A DNA stretch of 64,000 nt from DATBGO01 sp963785765 (GCA_963785765.1 CAWAWM010000002.1:806001-870000), one strand, 5' to 3'; shown: positions 34,029-42,467, counted from the stretch's first letter. Program-made: numbers and translations. The notes: generated by a model not told the origin, from the letters alone.

Positions 34029-35162
34029 GTGACGAATGATCTTCCGCTGTCCGCTCTGCTGTCCTGGCCGCTGGTCGCATTCACCATCGAATTCGACAAC
34101 GGGTTCGAGTACCGGTCGCCACACCGGACGACCTGGGGCCCGGCGGCTGGCTCACGCCGGGGCCCGTGGCTGGTGTCGCAAGCGATGTGGGCGAACTTCA
34201 TGCAGTTCGTCGGCGCGGCCGGAGCGCCGCTGCGCGAGCTCGACGACCTGGCCCGGATCACTAACCTGGCGGGCCTGGAGCGATGGGGCTACATCGTGGT
34301 GCAGCCGGACCCGGCGGACGGCAGGCCGGTGCCCCCGCGCCGCGACTGGATCGTCGCGCCTACCCGGGCTGGCCTACGGGCCCAGCGCGAGTGGCAGCCG
34401 CTGGCGGGCGTGATCGAGGATCGCTGGCGCGACCGCTTCGGCGCCAGCGAGGTCATCGCTCTGCGGGACGCGCTGGCCGTACTGGTTGGCCACCTCGACG
34501 TGGATCTGCCGCCTTACCTGCCGGTGCTGAAGATCGAGATGTTCGCTGACATCACAGGGTTCCGGCCGCGGCCGCCCGCAGTCCAGGCCGGCGGCAGCAC
34601 CGACTTGTCCGTGCTCCTGGCCCGGGTGCTGCTGGCCTTCACCCTCGACTTCGAGCGCGAGTCCCCGGTATCCCTGGCGGTCGCCGTCAATGCGCTCCGG
34701 GTCCTCACCGACGACGGTGTCCGGGTGCGTGACCTGCCGGGGCTGACCGGGGTGTCCAAGGAAGCGCTCAGCATGGCGGTCGGGGTCCTGGCCCGCCGCG
34801 GTTATGCCGTGGTGCAGCCCGACCAGGCGGCCGGGCGCGGAAAGCTGGTCTGGCTGACGCCGAAAGGCCGGTCTGCTCAGGATGACTCCGGCCGCTTGCT
34901 CGGCGCCGTTGAGCAGCGCTGGCGGAGCCGGTCCGGCACTGAGCAGATCGGCGCGCTCCGGCGGGCGCTGCACGCCATCGTCGATCAGCGCGATGCGGAC
35001 GGCCGGCCGCGCCTGGCCCAGGGGCTGCAGCCTTACCCGGACGGCTGGCGCGCGCAGCCGCCTTTCCTGCGCCAGACCACCGCCGTGCTTGAGGACCCTG
35101 CTGGCGCGCTGCCGCGGTACCCGATGGTGCTGCACCGTGGTGGCTGGCCCGATGGGAGCTGA
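34029..35162 (+). CDS. Winged-helix (MarR-like) regulator with internal duplication
   Basis: GTG start at 34029; 377 residues. Two homologous halves follow each other. The first has PLVAFTIEFDNG, then ITNLAGLERWGYIVVQPDPADGR and VIEDRWRDRFGASEVIALRDAL. The second has LLAFTLDFERE, DLPGLTGVSKEALSMAVGVL, ARRGYAVVQPDQAAGR, LTPKGRSAQ and AVEQRWRSRSG with GALRRAL. Each resembles one MarR/winged-helix subunit, so the single chain could form the equivalent of a dimer. The second half keeps a better recognition helix. The last 40 residues are unrelated. No divergent target gene is adjacent. Confidence 0.7.
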   Translation: MTNDLPLSALLSWPLVAFTIEFDNGFEYRSPHRTTWGPAAGSRRGPWLVSQAMWANFMQFVGAAGAPLRELDDLARITNLAGLERWGYIVVQPDPADGRPVPPRRDWIVAPTRAGLRAQREWQPLAGVIEDRWRDRFGASEVIALRDALAVLVGHLDVDLPPYLPVLKIEMFADITGFRPRPPAVQAGGSTDLSVLLARVLLAFTLDFERESPVSLAVAVNALRVLTDDGVRVRDLPGLTGVSKEALSMAVGVLARRGYAVVQPDQAAGRGKLVWLTPKGRSAQDDSGRLLGAVEQRWRSRSGTEQIGALRRALHAIVDQRDADGRPRLAQGLQPYPDGWRAQPPFLRQTTAVLEDPAGALPRYPMVLHRGGWPDGS

Positions 35163-35332
35163 CCGGGTTGGACGGCGCAGGGTCGGACGGCGCAGGCGGG
35201 CAGGCGAGCTGGCCCGATGGGAGCTGACCGGGTCGGGCGGCGCAGGGTCGGACGGCGCAGGCGGGCAGGCGAGCTGGCCCGATGGGAGCTGACCGGGTCG
35301 GGCGGCGCAGGGTCGGACGGCGCAGGCGGGCG
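35143..35332. repeat. 65-bp tandem repeat, about 2.9 copies, overlapping a stop codon
   Basis: Copies begin at 35143, 35208 and 35273; the third is slightly truncated. The first copy includes the last codons and TGA of the winged-helix gene, so each unit carries a copy of that gene end. Within the unit, GCCCGA and TCGGGC form inverted arms in copies 2 and 3, and a nested 15-bp GTCGGRCGGCGCAGG duplication is visible. Confidence 0.9.
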
Positions 35333-35362
35333 GACTGGCGCCGAGCGGGGGACTGGGAGCGC

Positions 35363-36130
35363 TTAGGCGGGCCAGCCGGATTCGTGCGGCGACCGCCGCC
35401 TGAGATCCTTGCGCACGTCGGAGCCCAGGCGGCGGGTCTCGTGACGGTTGAGCACGGCGCCGGCCGCCGCCCCGGTAAGCAGCGGCCCCAGCGACATGGC
35501 GCTGCGCCCGGCCCGGGCGATGAGCCTGCGCTGGAGCCGCCTGCGCAGCGGCGAGCCGACCGCGATGACCAGCCCGGCGGGGGCGATGGCGATGCCGCGC
35601 CGGTGCGCCCAGGCCTCGACGTAGGCCAGCATCCGCTCGGTCGCCGAACCCGGCGCCCGCATCCCGTACGCCTCGTGCAGTTCCGCCACCAGCTTGAGCT
35701 CGATCCCGACCAGGGCCAGGGTCTCGACCGCGACCTCAACCGGGGCGCTCGGCAGCGGTAGCACCATGGCCACGCCGGCCGCCGCGCCCACGGCCGCGGA
35801 GGCACGCGCCGAGCCCAGGATCAGGGCGTCGGCCAGCTCCTCCGTGGAACGCCCGGGAAACTGGGTGCGGAGCTTCTCGTAGTCCCGCACCGGCAGGCGC
35901 GGCGCCATGGCTAGCACCTCGGCGGTCAGCCAGCGGCTCCCCGAGACCACGCCCAGCCGGGTGGCCCGGCCGCTGCGCGTCCCGATCCTGCTGATCGCCG
36001 CGGTGACCCGGCGACGACGCGACGGGCTCGCATCCTCGCTCAGCTCGCCGACCAGCTCGGCGACCTCTCCCGGTAGCGCCTCCGGGGTCAGTTCCGCCTG
36101 GCTGTCTGGCGCGTGGCCGTAGTTGTTCAT
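35363..36130 (-). CDS. Conserved membrane-associated protein of unknown function
   Basis: A 255-residue protein with a polar N-terminus and a basic region (SPSRRRRVTAAISRIGTR). Two hydrophobic stretches follow: ASAAVGAAAGVAMVLPLPSAP leading into VEVAVETLALVGIELKLVAEL, and near the C-terminus SLGPLLTGAAAGAVLN. Similarity in style to EcsC/DUF697 proteins (Gly/Ala-rich amphipathic helices) is noted but not firm. It lies 94 nt downstream of transketolase on the same strand. Confidence 0.65.
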   Translation of the reverse strand: MNNYGHAPDSQAELTPEALPGEVAELVGELSEDASPSRRRRVTAAISRIGTRSGRATRLGVVSGSRWLTAEVLAMAPRLPVRDYEKLRTQFPGRSTEELADALILGSARASAAVGAAAGVAMVLPLPSAPVEVAVETLALVGIELKLVAELHEAYGMRAPGSATERMLAYVEAWAHRRGIAIAPAGLVIAVGSPLRRRLQRRLIARAGRSAMSLGPLLTGAAAGAVLNRHETRRLGSDVRKDLRRRSPHESGWPA

Positions 36131-36158
36131 CGATTAGGGCTACCCTCCGCTGAGCTAC

Positions 36159-36208
36159 CTACGCGCACCCGGCCGCCTACGCGCACCCGGCCACCTACGC
36201 GCACCGGG
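36159..36208. repeat. 18-bp tandem repeat, about 2.8 copies
   Basis: CTACGCGCACCCGGCCGC and its near-identical copies start at 36159, 36177 and 36195, filling most of the gap between transketolase and the downstream membrane protein gene. Confidence 0.85.
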
Positions 36209-36224
36209 AGGGCGGCAGCCGACG

Positions 36225-38475
36225 TCAGGTCGGCAGGTCGGCGGTGCCGCCGCGGCCGGTCGCCCAGGCCGGCGGGTAGCCGCCGGGGTGCGCGCCGTTC
36301 TCGGCGTCGTGCAGGCTGTCGCGGGCCGCGTTGGCCACCGCATCGGCGGTCACGCCGAACTCACGGAAAATCGTCTTATAGTCGGCGGAAGCGCCGTAGT
36401 GCTCGACGCTGATGCTGCGCCCGGCATCGCCGACGATCTTTTCCCAGCCGCTGGCCACCGCGGCCTCGACGCTGACCCGGGCCCGGACCGAGGGCGGCAG
36501 CACCTCGTCGCGGTAGGCAGCGTCCTGCGCGCCGAACCATTCCATGCACGGCATGGACACCACCCGGGTCGGGATCCTCGCCGCCTGGAGCTGCTCACGG
36601 GCGTCCAGGGCGATCTGCACCTCGGACCCGGTGCCGATCAGGATGACGCGCGGCGCACCGCCGGTCGCCTCGGCCAGGACGTAGCCGCCGCGCGCGGCGC
36701 CGGCCGCCGACGCGTAGCCGGTGCTGGCACTGCGGTCCACGACGGGGATGTTCTGCCGACTGAGGATCAGCCCGGCCGGCCGGTCGTGCTGGGAGATGAC
36801 AGTCTGCCAGCATACGGTGGTCTCATTGGCGTCGCCGGGCCTGACCACGTCCAGGCCGGGAATGGCGCGCAGCGCGGCCAGATGCTCGACCGGCTGGTGC
36901 GTCGGCCCGTCCTCGCCCAGGCCGATGGAGTCATGGGTCCAGATGAAGATCGTCGGCAGCTTCATCAGCGCCGCGAGCCGCACCGATCCCCGCATGTAGT
37001 CGCTGAAGGTCAGGAAGGTACCGCCATAGGGCCGGGTCAGCGACTGCAGCGCGATCCCGTTCAGGATCGCGCCCATCGCGTGCTCCCGGATACCGAAGTG
37101 CAGCGTCCGCCCGTAGGGGCCGCCGCGCCACTCCTTGGTCTGCTTGCCGGACGGGATGAACGAGTCCGCGCCGGCCATGGTGGTGTCGTTGCTCTCGGCC
37201 AGGTCCGCTGATCCGCCCCACAGCTCGGGCAGCACCGGGCCTAGCGCGGACAGCACGGCACCGCTGGCCTTGCGGGTCGCCATCCCCTTCGGGTCGGCGT
37301 CGAAGCTGGGCAGCACGTCGGTCCAGCCGGTCGGCAACTCCTGGGCCAGCAGCCGGTCCAGCAGTGCGGCCCGGTCCGGGCTGGCCGCCCGCCAGGCCTC
37401 GTAACGCGGCTGCCACGCGGCGTGCGCTTCGCGGCCGCGCTCGACGACCAGGCGAGCATGGGCGAGGACGTCGGGCTCCACCGTGAAGTTAGCGTCCGGG
37501 TCGAAGCCGAGCAGCTTCTTGGTCGCGGCCACCTCGTCAGCGCCCAGGGCCGCACCGTGCGCCTTGCCGGTGTTCTGCTTGGTCGGCGCCGGCCAGCCGA
37601 TGATCGTGTTGAGCACGATCAAGGACGGGCGGCCGGTCTCCTGCTTGGCCGCGTCGATGGCGGCAAGCAGCGCGTCGACGTCCTCGACGTAGCCGGCCGG
37701 AGTGCGCCAGTCCACGTGCTGCACATGCCAGCCATAGGCGGCGTAGCGGGCCTCGACGTCCTCGCTGAACGAGATATTCGTGTCGTCCTCGATGGAGATG
37801 TGATTCTGGTCGTAGAAGACGATCAGGTCGCCGAGTTCCTGGTGCCCGCCCAGCGAACTGGCCTCGCTAGTGACGCCTTCCATGATGTCGCCGTCGGAGG
37901 CGATGACGTAGATGTGGTGGTCGAAGGGACTGGTACCAGGCTCGGCGTCCGGGTCCAGCAGGCCCCGCTCGCGGCGGGCGGCCATCGCCATCCCGACGGC
38001 TGAGGACAGGCCCTGCCCGAGCGGCCCGGTAGTGATCTCCACGCCCCGGGTGTGCCGGTACTCCGGGTGGCCCGGGGTCTTAGACCCCCAGGTCCGCAGC
38101 GCCTCGAGGTCCTCGAGCTTCAGGCCGTAGCCGGACAGGTACAGCTGGATGTAGAGGGTCAGGCTGGAGTGACCGCAGGACAGCACGAACCGGTCCCGGC
38201 CGAGCCATTGGTCATCGCCGGGGTCGTGGACCATCACCTGCTGGAACAGCAGATAGGCCAGCGGGGCCAGGCTCATCGCGGTGCCCGGATGGCCATTGCC
38301 GGTCTTCTGGACCGCGTCGGCCGCCAGCAGCCTGATGGTGTCCAGCGCGCGGACGTCGACGTCGTGCCAGCCGTGCCGCCTCGGCTCGCGGCCAGTTCAG
38401 CGAGGGATCACGGTATTGCAGGCCAGTCCGGGTGGCGGTCTGGTTATCGCTGCCAGTGGCGTGCTGCTCGTCCAT
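36225..38475 (-). CDS. tkt: Transketolase (apparent frameshift near N-terminus)
   Basis: Thiamine-diphosphate enzyme of the pentose phosphate pathway. Long recognisable segments: SLAPLAYLLFQQVM, FVLSCGHSSLTLYIQLYL, TTGPLGQGLSSAVGMAMA, the ThDP motif VIASDGDIMEGVTSEASSL with FYDQNHISIEDDT, and in the second half LHFGIREHAMGAILNGI, GGTFLTFSDYMRGSVRLAA and THDSIGLGEDGPTHQPVEHL. The usual start ALDTIRLLAADAVQKTGNGH is present upstream of MSLAP, but its frame has no start codon and runs into a TGA. A +1 shift between about 38340 and 38395 links it to a leader with MDEQHATG at 38475 (or M at 38490) and SLNWP. The corrected length is about 749 residues, slightly long. Confidence 0.92.
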
Positions 38476-38490
38476 CGCAATCTTGTCCAT

Positions 38491-39008
38491 TCGTGTCGCG
38501 TGGCGTCCCGCCGTCGGCCGGTGACCGACGCCGGACATCGTTATCGCGGATTTTCTAGCACCACCAGCATCAGACCACATTCCGTGCGCCGGCCGGGCAC
38601 CCGGTGGCCGGTCAGGCCGGACCATGGTCACCCGGGCCGAGGTGCCCGCCGTCAGCCTGCCGTCAGCGGCGGGCCAACCGCAGCGAATGCGCCATCGCAT
38701 CCATTTTATTAAGCGGCAATGTCACTGTGCTGCTGAAAGAGCATGAAAGAGCAGCACCGCTGGCGCATAGCCGCGATTGGGCCGAGCCGGGGGCGGCCTG
38801 CGCTGGCTGGCGGCTGAGCTGGCTGGCGGGCGGCCGGGTTGGCGGGCGGCCGGGTTGGCTGGCTGGCCCGAGCAGCCTGGTCACGATGGCTGTCTTGGCC
38901 GCCGCTGCCGAGCCAGGAGCGGCCGCCGGGCCAGGGGCCGCGGAAGCCGCCGGTTTGCCAGCAGGACAGGCGGGTAGCGCCAATCAGCGCTGAGAGAGGC
39001 GGATCTAG
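38491..39008. promoter_or_regulatory. Divergent intergenic region between transketolase and the envelope operon
   Basis: About 520 bp without a convincing gene. The central part near 38700 is the most AT-rich stretch nearby (CCATTTTATTAAG) and is a likely promoter zone. Next to it is an inverted repeat, GTGCTGCT (38727-38734) and AGCAGCAC (38750-38757) with a 15-nt loop. Around 38820-38865, GGGCGGCCGGGTTGGC-type units repeat in tandem. Frames reading through this zone are Gly/Ala/Pro-rich on all strands and were not accepted. Confidence 0.45.
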
Positions 39009-39431
39009 ATGACAGACACGACGCGTTCGACGGCGGCGGCCAAGGCCGCGGAACGGTCAGCGGGGGACCTGGTCAAGGACCTGTCCGAGCAGGTATCCCG
39101 GCTCGTCCGTGATGAACTCAAGCTGGCCCAGGTCGAGATGACCGCTAAGGGCAAGCGGGCGGGCGCAGGCGCCGGGATGCTCGGCGGCGGCGGGCTGCTC
39201 GCCTTGTACGGAGCCGCGTGCCTGCTGGCCGCGGCCATCATCGGGCTGGCCCGGGTCGTCCCGGCCTGGCTGGCGGCGCTGATCGTCGGGATCGTGGTGC
39301 TGGCCGCCGCGGGGGTGGCCGCGCTACTCGGCCGGGGCCAGTTGCGCAACGCCGCCCCGCCCGCCCCGGAACAAGCCGTCGGCAGCGTCAAGGCCGACGT
39401 CGCGGAAGTCAAGGAGAGTGCCAGGCGATGA
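39009..39431 (+). CDS. Phage-holin-superfamily / YqjE-like membrane protein (PF07332 type)
   Basis: Residues 1-50 form a charged amphipathic helix (DLVKDLSEQVSRLVRDELKL, AQVEMTAKGKRAG) followed by two membrane helices (LLALYGAACLLAAAIIGLA and WLAALIVGIVVLAAAGVAAL). This is the actinobacterial Phage_holin_3_6 layout. Despite the name, such genes are normally chromosomal envelope components. Its TGA overlaps the next ATG, making a coupled operon with DUF3618, DUF4235 and YihY genes. Confidence 0.9.
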   Translation: MTDTTRSTAAAKAAERSAGDLVKDLSEQVSRLVRDELKLAQVEMTAKGKRAGAGAGMLGGGGLLALYGAACLLAAAIIGLARVVPAWLAALIVGIVVLAAAGVAALLGRGQLRNAAPPAPEQAVGSVKADVAEVKESARR

Positions 39432-39850
39432 GTGCAGAAGAACCCACGGATGCGGCGCTTACGGGCCTCTCGCAGCCTGCTCCGCCCGCGGACCGGGAGG
39501 CACTGACCAGCGAGATCGAGCGCACCCGCGAGGAACTGGGCAACACGGTGGAGGCGCTGGTGGCGAAGACAGACGTGAAGGCCAGGGCCCGGGACAAGGT
39601 GGCCCAGGTCTCCGGGCGGCTAGCCGAGGCGAAGCAGCAGGTAGCGGCCAGCGCAGGCCCGGTCCGTGAGCAGGTGAGCAACCAGGCCGCCAAGGCCACC
39701 GCGACGGTCAGGCAGGCCGCTCCTGAGCCGGTGCAGCGGGCCGCGCAGCGAGCGGTTGAGCAGGCCGGGCAGCGGCGGGTGCAGGTCCTGGTGGCCGCGG
39801 GTGCCGTGCTGGTGGCCGGCTGGCTGCTGCTGCGCCGGAGGCATCGATGA
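39428..39850 (+). CDS. DUF3618 domain protein
   Basis: 140 residues. The DUF3618 signature is REALTSEIERTREELGNTVE, then ALVAKTDVKARARDKVAQV. A long alpha-helical Ala/Gln-rich stalk (AKQQVAASAGPVREQVSNQA) leads to a C-terminal membrane helix VLVAAGAVLVAGWLLL with RRRHR. It is tail-anchored in style. Four-nucleotide overlaps with both neighbours show tight translational coupling. Confidence 0.9.
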   Translation: MSAEEPTDAALTGLSQPAPPADREALTSEIERTREELGNTVEALVAKTDVKARARDKVAQVSGRLAEAKQQVAASAGPVREQVSNQAAKATATVRQAAPEPVQRAAQRAVEQAGQRRVQVLVAAGAVLVAGWLLLRRRHR

Positions 39851-40116
39851 ACAAGACCACCTACAAGCTGCTCAGCCTCGCGGTCAGCCTGCTGAGCGGG
39901 ATGCTGGCAGGCGCGGTCTTCAAGCGGGTCTGGAAGCTCGCCGCCGGCCAGGACGAGGCCCCCGAGGCCACCGACGCCAATCGCAGCTGGCGGGAGATCC
40001 TGCTGGCCGCGGCGGCGCAAGGTGCGATCGTCGCGGTGGTCAGGGCGGTGCTGGACCGGGGCGCCGCGGTAGGCGCGCACCGGCTGACCGGAACCTGGCC
40101 GGGGGACGAGGACTAG
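39847..40116 (+). CDS. DUF4235 domain membrane protein
   Basis: 89 residues. It starts MNKTTYKLLSLAVSLLSGML and contains GAVFKRVWKLAAGQDEAPEA and WREILLAAAAQGAIVAVVRA, the two-helix DUF4235 pattern. Its start overlaps the DUF3618 stop by 4 nt. DUF3618, DUF4235 and holin-like genes commonly co-occur in actinomycetes; the function is unknown. Confidence 0.92.
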   Translation: MNKTTYKLLSLAVSLLSGMLAGAVFKRVWKLAAGQDEAPEATDANRSWREILLAAAAQGAIVAVVRAVLDRGAAVGAHRLTGTWPGDED

Positions 40117-40123
40117 TGATCAC

Positions 40124-41194
40124 ATGGGGGGCGGCGCGGCGATGAGCGAGCCAGGCACGAGCACAGGAAGCGGAGCGCGGGGCAACACGGCGGGCAACGC
40201 AGCGGCGGGCAACGCGGCGGCGGGCAACGGTGCGGGCCCCGGCGGCAGCGCGCCGGAAAGCCCGGCGCAACTTGATCGCGGCTCCTGGCTGGCGGCCGGG
40301 AAGCGGGCGGCCAAGGAATTCAGCAATGACTTCCTGCAGGACCGGTCGGCGGCCCTCACCTACTACGGGGTGCTGGCGATCTTCCCGGCGCTGCTGGTCC
40401 TGGTCTCGCTGCTCGGCCTGATCGGCAAGTCGGCTACCCAGCCGCTCATCACCAACCTGGCGCAGGCTGCGCCGAGCGCGGTGCGGCAGACCCTGCTGAC
40501 CGCCGTGGATCATTTGCAGCACAGCCACGGCTCGGCAGGACTGGTGGCGGTTATCGGAATAGCGGCCGGATTGTGGTCGGCTTCCAGCTACATCGCCGCG
40601 TTCATGCGTGCTTCCAATGCCATTTACGACGTACCTGAGGGCCGCCCAGCCTGGAAGACGCTGCCGATCCGCCTCGGTGTGACGATCGTCATGATGGTGC
40701 TGCTGATCGCGGCCGCCTTCATCGTCTTGGTGACCGGCGGCCTGGCCCGTCATGTCGGCCAGGTGCTCGGCATCGGCTCGGTCGCGCTGACCGTGTGGAA
40801 CATCGCCAAATGGCCGGTGCTGCTGCTGATCGTCAGCCTGATGCTCGCCATCTTGTACTGGGCCAGCCCCAACGCGAAACAGGGATTCAGGTGGCTCAGC
40901 CCGGGCAGCATTATCGCCGTGCTGGGCTGGCTCGTCGCGTCCGGGCTGTTCGCGTTGTACGTGGCCAACTTCGGGCACTACAACAAGGTCTACGGGAGCA
41001 TCGCGGCGATCATTATCTTCCTGATCTGGATGTGGATCTCCAACTCGGTGGTGCTGTTCGGCGCCGAATTCAATGCCGAGCTGCAGCGCGGCCGCGCGAT
41101 AGCTGCCGGGCTGCCACCAGAAAAGGAGCCGTTCGCAGAGCTGCGGGACACCCGGAAACTGCGGAAGAAGTCCCGGCGCAAACTCCGGGCTTAA
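40124..41194 (+). CDS. YihY/BrkB family inner-membrane protein
   Basis: The core (residues about 50-340) has the YihY signature FSNDFLQDRSAALTYYGVLA with IFPALLVLVSLLGLIG. Several membrane helices follow, with GLWSASSYIAAFMRASNAIY, SPNAKQGFRWLSPGSIIAVL and FGHYNKVYGSIAAIIIFLIW, typical of this six-helix family. An N-terminal Gly/Asn/Ala-rich repeat region of about 45 residues is unusual. ATG 40142 is an alternative start with a G-run upstream. It ends 13 nt before the next gene and closes the membrane part of the envelope operon. Confidence 0.9.
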   Translation: MGGGAAMSEPGTSTGSGARGNTAGNAAAGNAAAGNGAGPGGSAPESPAQLDRGSWLAAGKRAAKEFSNDFLQDRSAALTYYGVLAIFPALLVLVSLLGLIGKSATQPLITNLAQAAPSAVRQTLLTAVDHLQHSHGSAGLVAVIGIAAGLWSASSYIAAFMRASNAIYDVPEGRPAWKTLPIRLGVTIVMMVLLIAAAFIVLVTGGLARHVGQVLGIGSVALTVWNIAKWPVLLLIVSLMLAILYWASPNAKQGFRWLSPGSIIAVLGWLVASGLFALYVANFGHYNKVYGSIAAIIIFLIWMWISNSVVLFGAEFNAELQRGRAIAAGLPPEKEPFAELRDTRKLRKKSRRKLRA

Positions 41195-41207
41195 AGGGAG
41201 GTTCAGC

Positions 41208-41576
41208 GTGACAGCCGTGTCGTTTGGCGACCTTCCCCTGGCCAGCCAGACCAGGCGCTGGAACGGTGCCGCCGCCAACCGGCGGGTGCGCAGGTGGGCC
41301 GGGGCTCAGGAGGAGCCCACGGCCAGGTACCGGCGCGCGTTCGCCTGGTATGACGCGCGGGCCCAGGACAACTTCACCGCCTACAAGCTGCAGATCGCCG
41401 ACATCGTCGATGGTGAGCTGACGGCGGTGCCGCGCGCCGTGATCAGCGCCGCGGCGGTCATGCAGGGCTCGCGCGGCGGTGTGGACCTGCCGCCTGACGA
41501 TGTCCCCGCGGTGCGGAACGTCCTGGCCCGCTACTACAAGAAGATGGGCGCGACGCCGCCCTGGGAGTGTCGGTAG
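41208..41576 (+). CDS. Stand-alone domain resembling the C-terminal part of phage prohead-protease proteins
   Basis: Start GTG with AAAGGGAGG 6 nt upstream, a very good ribosome binding site. The 122 residues read as one compact domain: RRWNGAAANRRVRRWAG, RRAFAWYDARAQDNFTAY, KLQIADIVDGELTAVPRAVI, AAVMQGSRGGVDLPPDD and VRNVLARYYKKMGATPPWE. This order is familiar to me from regions attached to HK97-type prohead proteases and related phage proteins of actinobacteria. No protease domain, capsid or portal gene is present. It lies 13 nt after YihY and is probably co-transcribed. A domesticated phage-derived domain is an inference. Confidence 0.6.
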   Translation: MTAVSFGDLPLASQTRRWNGAAANRRVRRWAGAQEEPTARYRRAFAWYDARAQDNFTAYKLQIADIVDGELTAVPRAVISAAAVMQGSRGGVDLPPDDVPAVRNVLARYYKKMGATPPWECR

Positions 41577-41677
41577 CCATCCGGCGCTGCCTGCTCGCCC
41601 GGCCGACGTCGGCCCTGGCCTGACGGCTCTCCCGGACAGCCCGCCGCCGGGCCGCCCCCGGTCAGCGGGTTAATCAG

Positions 41678-41707
41678 TTGACGGCATTGGCTAGTAATAT
41701 TAACTTA
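41678..41707 (+). promoter_or_regulatory. Candidate promoter of the membrane protein-TetR operon
   Basis: TTGACG at 41678-41683 and TAACTT at 41702-41707 with 18-bp spacing. The region is unusually AT-rich for this genome. The inverted repeat at 41710-41728 lies directly downstream, as expected for a repressor blocking initiation. Confidence 0.45.
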
Positions 41708-41709
41708 AA

Positions 41710-41728
41710 GGTTACTCTAGTTAACCTA
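41710..41728. promoter_or_regulatory. Inverted-repeat operator upstream of the membrane protein gene
   Basis: AGGTTA and TAACCT are perfect inverted arms with a 7-nt spacer (CTCTAGT). A related TTAAC element lies just upstream at 41701. The likely binder is the TetR protein encoded two genes downstream in the same operon; this is inferred from position. Confidence 0.55.
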
Positions 41729-41744
41729 CGTCAAGGAGCTGATC

Positions 41745-42467
41745 ATGTCACCGCAGGCAGTTGCCAGCCCGCCGCGCGAGCCAGGTACCGTCCCGTCACG
41801 GCGCCGGGCCATTATGGCTGTCCCGGCGCTAGCTGGTATCGCTTACGCCGCGTCCTGGGTGGCCGGGCTTTCCGTGGCGCCCTCCTCGACCAGCGTCCGG
41901 CCGACCGGTTCCGCCGTCCTGGCCAGTTACGCCGGGCATTTCGGGGCAGCCACCGCGCAGTTCGTGCTCACCGAGGGAACCGCGTCAGTCTTGCTCGGGG
42001 TGGTCGTGGTCGCGCTCGGCCGCGCCGGGCTGCGCGCCGGGGCCCGCCGCAGCGCCTGGCTGACGCTGGGCGCTGGCCTGACCGCGGCGGCGATCGGAAT
42101 CGTGCAGTGCGGGCTCGGGCTCTACCTGACCAGCTCGGTGGTACCCGCTGGCCGCGCCGGGGAGGCGGCGGCGCTGACCGACCTCATCAGCCGGCTGGAT
42201 GGCGTGAAGATGCTGCTGCTCGCCGCGACGGCCATCGCCGCCGCGGCGATGGCCAGGCGCACCGGACTGCTGCCGCGCTGGCTGCAGTGGACCGGGCTGG
42301 CGCTGGCCGTCGCGATCATCGCATCCGGGATCGGGTACGTGCTGCTGATCGGTTCCCTGGCGCTGGCCGCCTGGGTATCGTTGCCGCTGCTGCTGGTCTG
42401 GGTGACCAGCGTCGGCATCCTGCTCGCCCGGCCGGGCCGCGCGGCCCGCGCGGCAGCAGTCCGGTAG
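41745..42467 (+). CDS. Multi-pass membrane protein, unknown
   Basis: ATG with AAGGAG 6 nt upstream; 240 residues. Six hydrophobic segments, among them MAVPALAGIAYAASWVAGLS, AGLTAAAIGIVQCGLGLYLT and SLPLLLVWVTSVGILLA. A conserved-looking ISRLDGVKMLLLAATAIAAA element precedes the fifth. The layout resembles DUF4386-type or other small-molecule membrane proteins of actinomycetes. Co-transcribed with a TetR regulator, it may be the regulated target. Confidence 0.7.
   Translation: MSPQAVASPPREPGTVPSRRRAIMAVPALAGIAYAASWVAGLSVAPSSTSVRPTGSAVLASYAGHFGAATAQFVLTEGTASVLLGVVVVALGRAGLRAGARRSAWLTLGAGLTAAAIGIVQCGLGLYLTSSVVPAGRAGEAAALTDLISRLDGVKMLLLAATAIAAAAMARRTGLLPRWLQWTGLALAVAIIASGIGYVLLIGSLALAAWVSLPLLLVWVTSVGILLARPGRAARAAAVR

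Noticed and set aside
38663..38983. 106-residue frame in the gap before the envelope operon
   Set aside because: Ala/Pro-rich, made from local GC repeats, with no ribosome binding site or family features.
39009..41576. Prophage remnant (holin plus prohead domain)
   Set aside because: The holin-like, DUF3618, DUF4235 and YihY genes form a usual chromosomal envelope operon; no integrase, terminase, portal, tail or attachment site is present.
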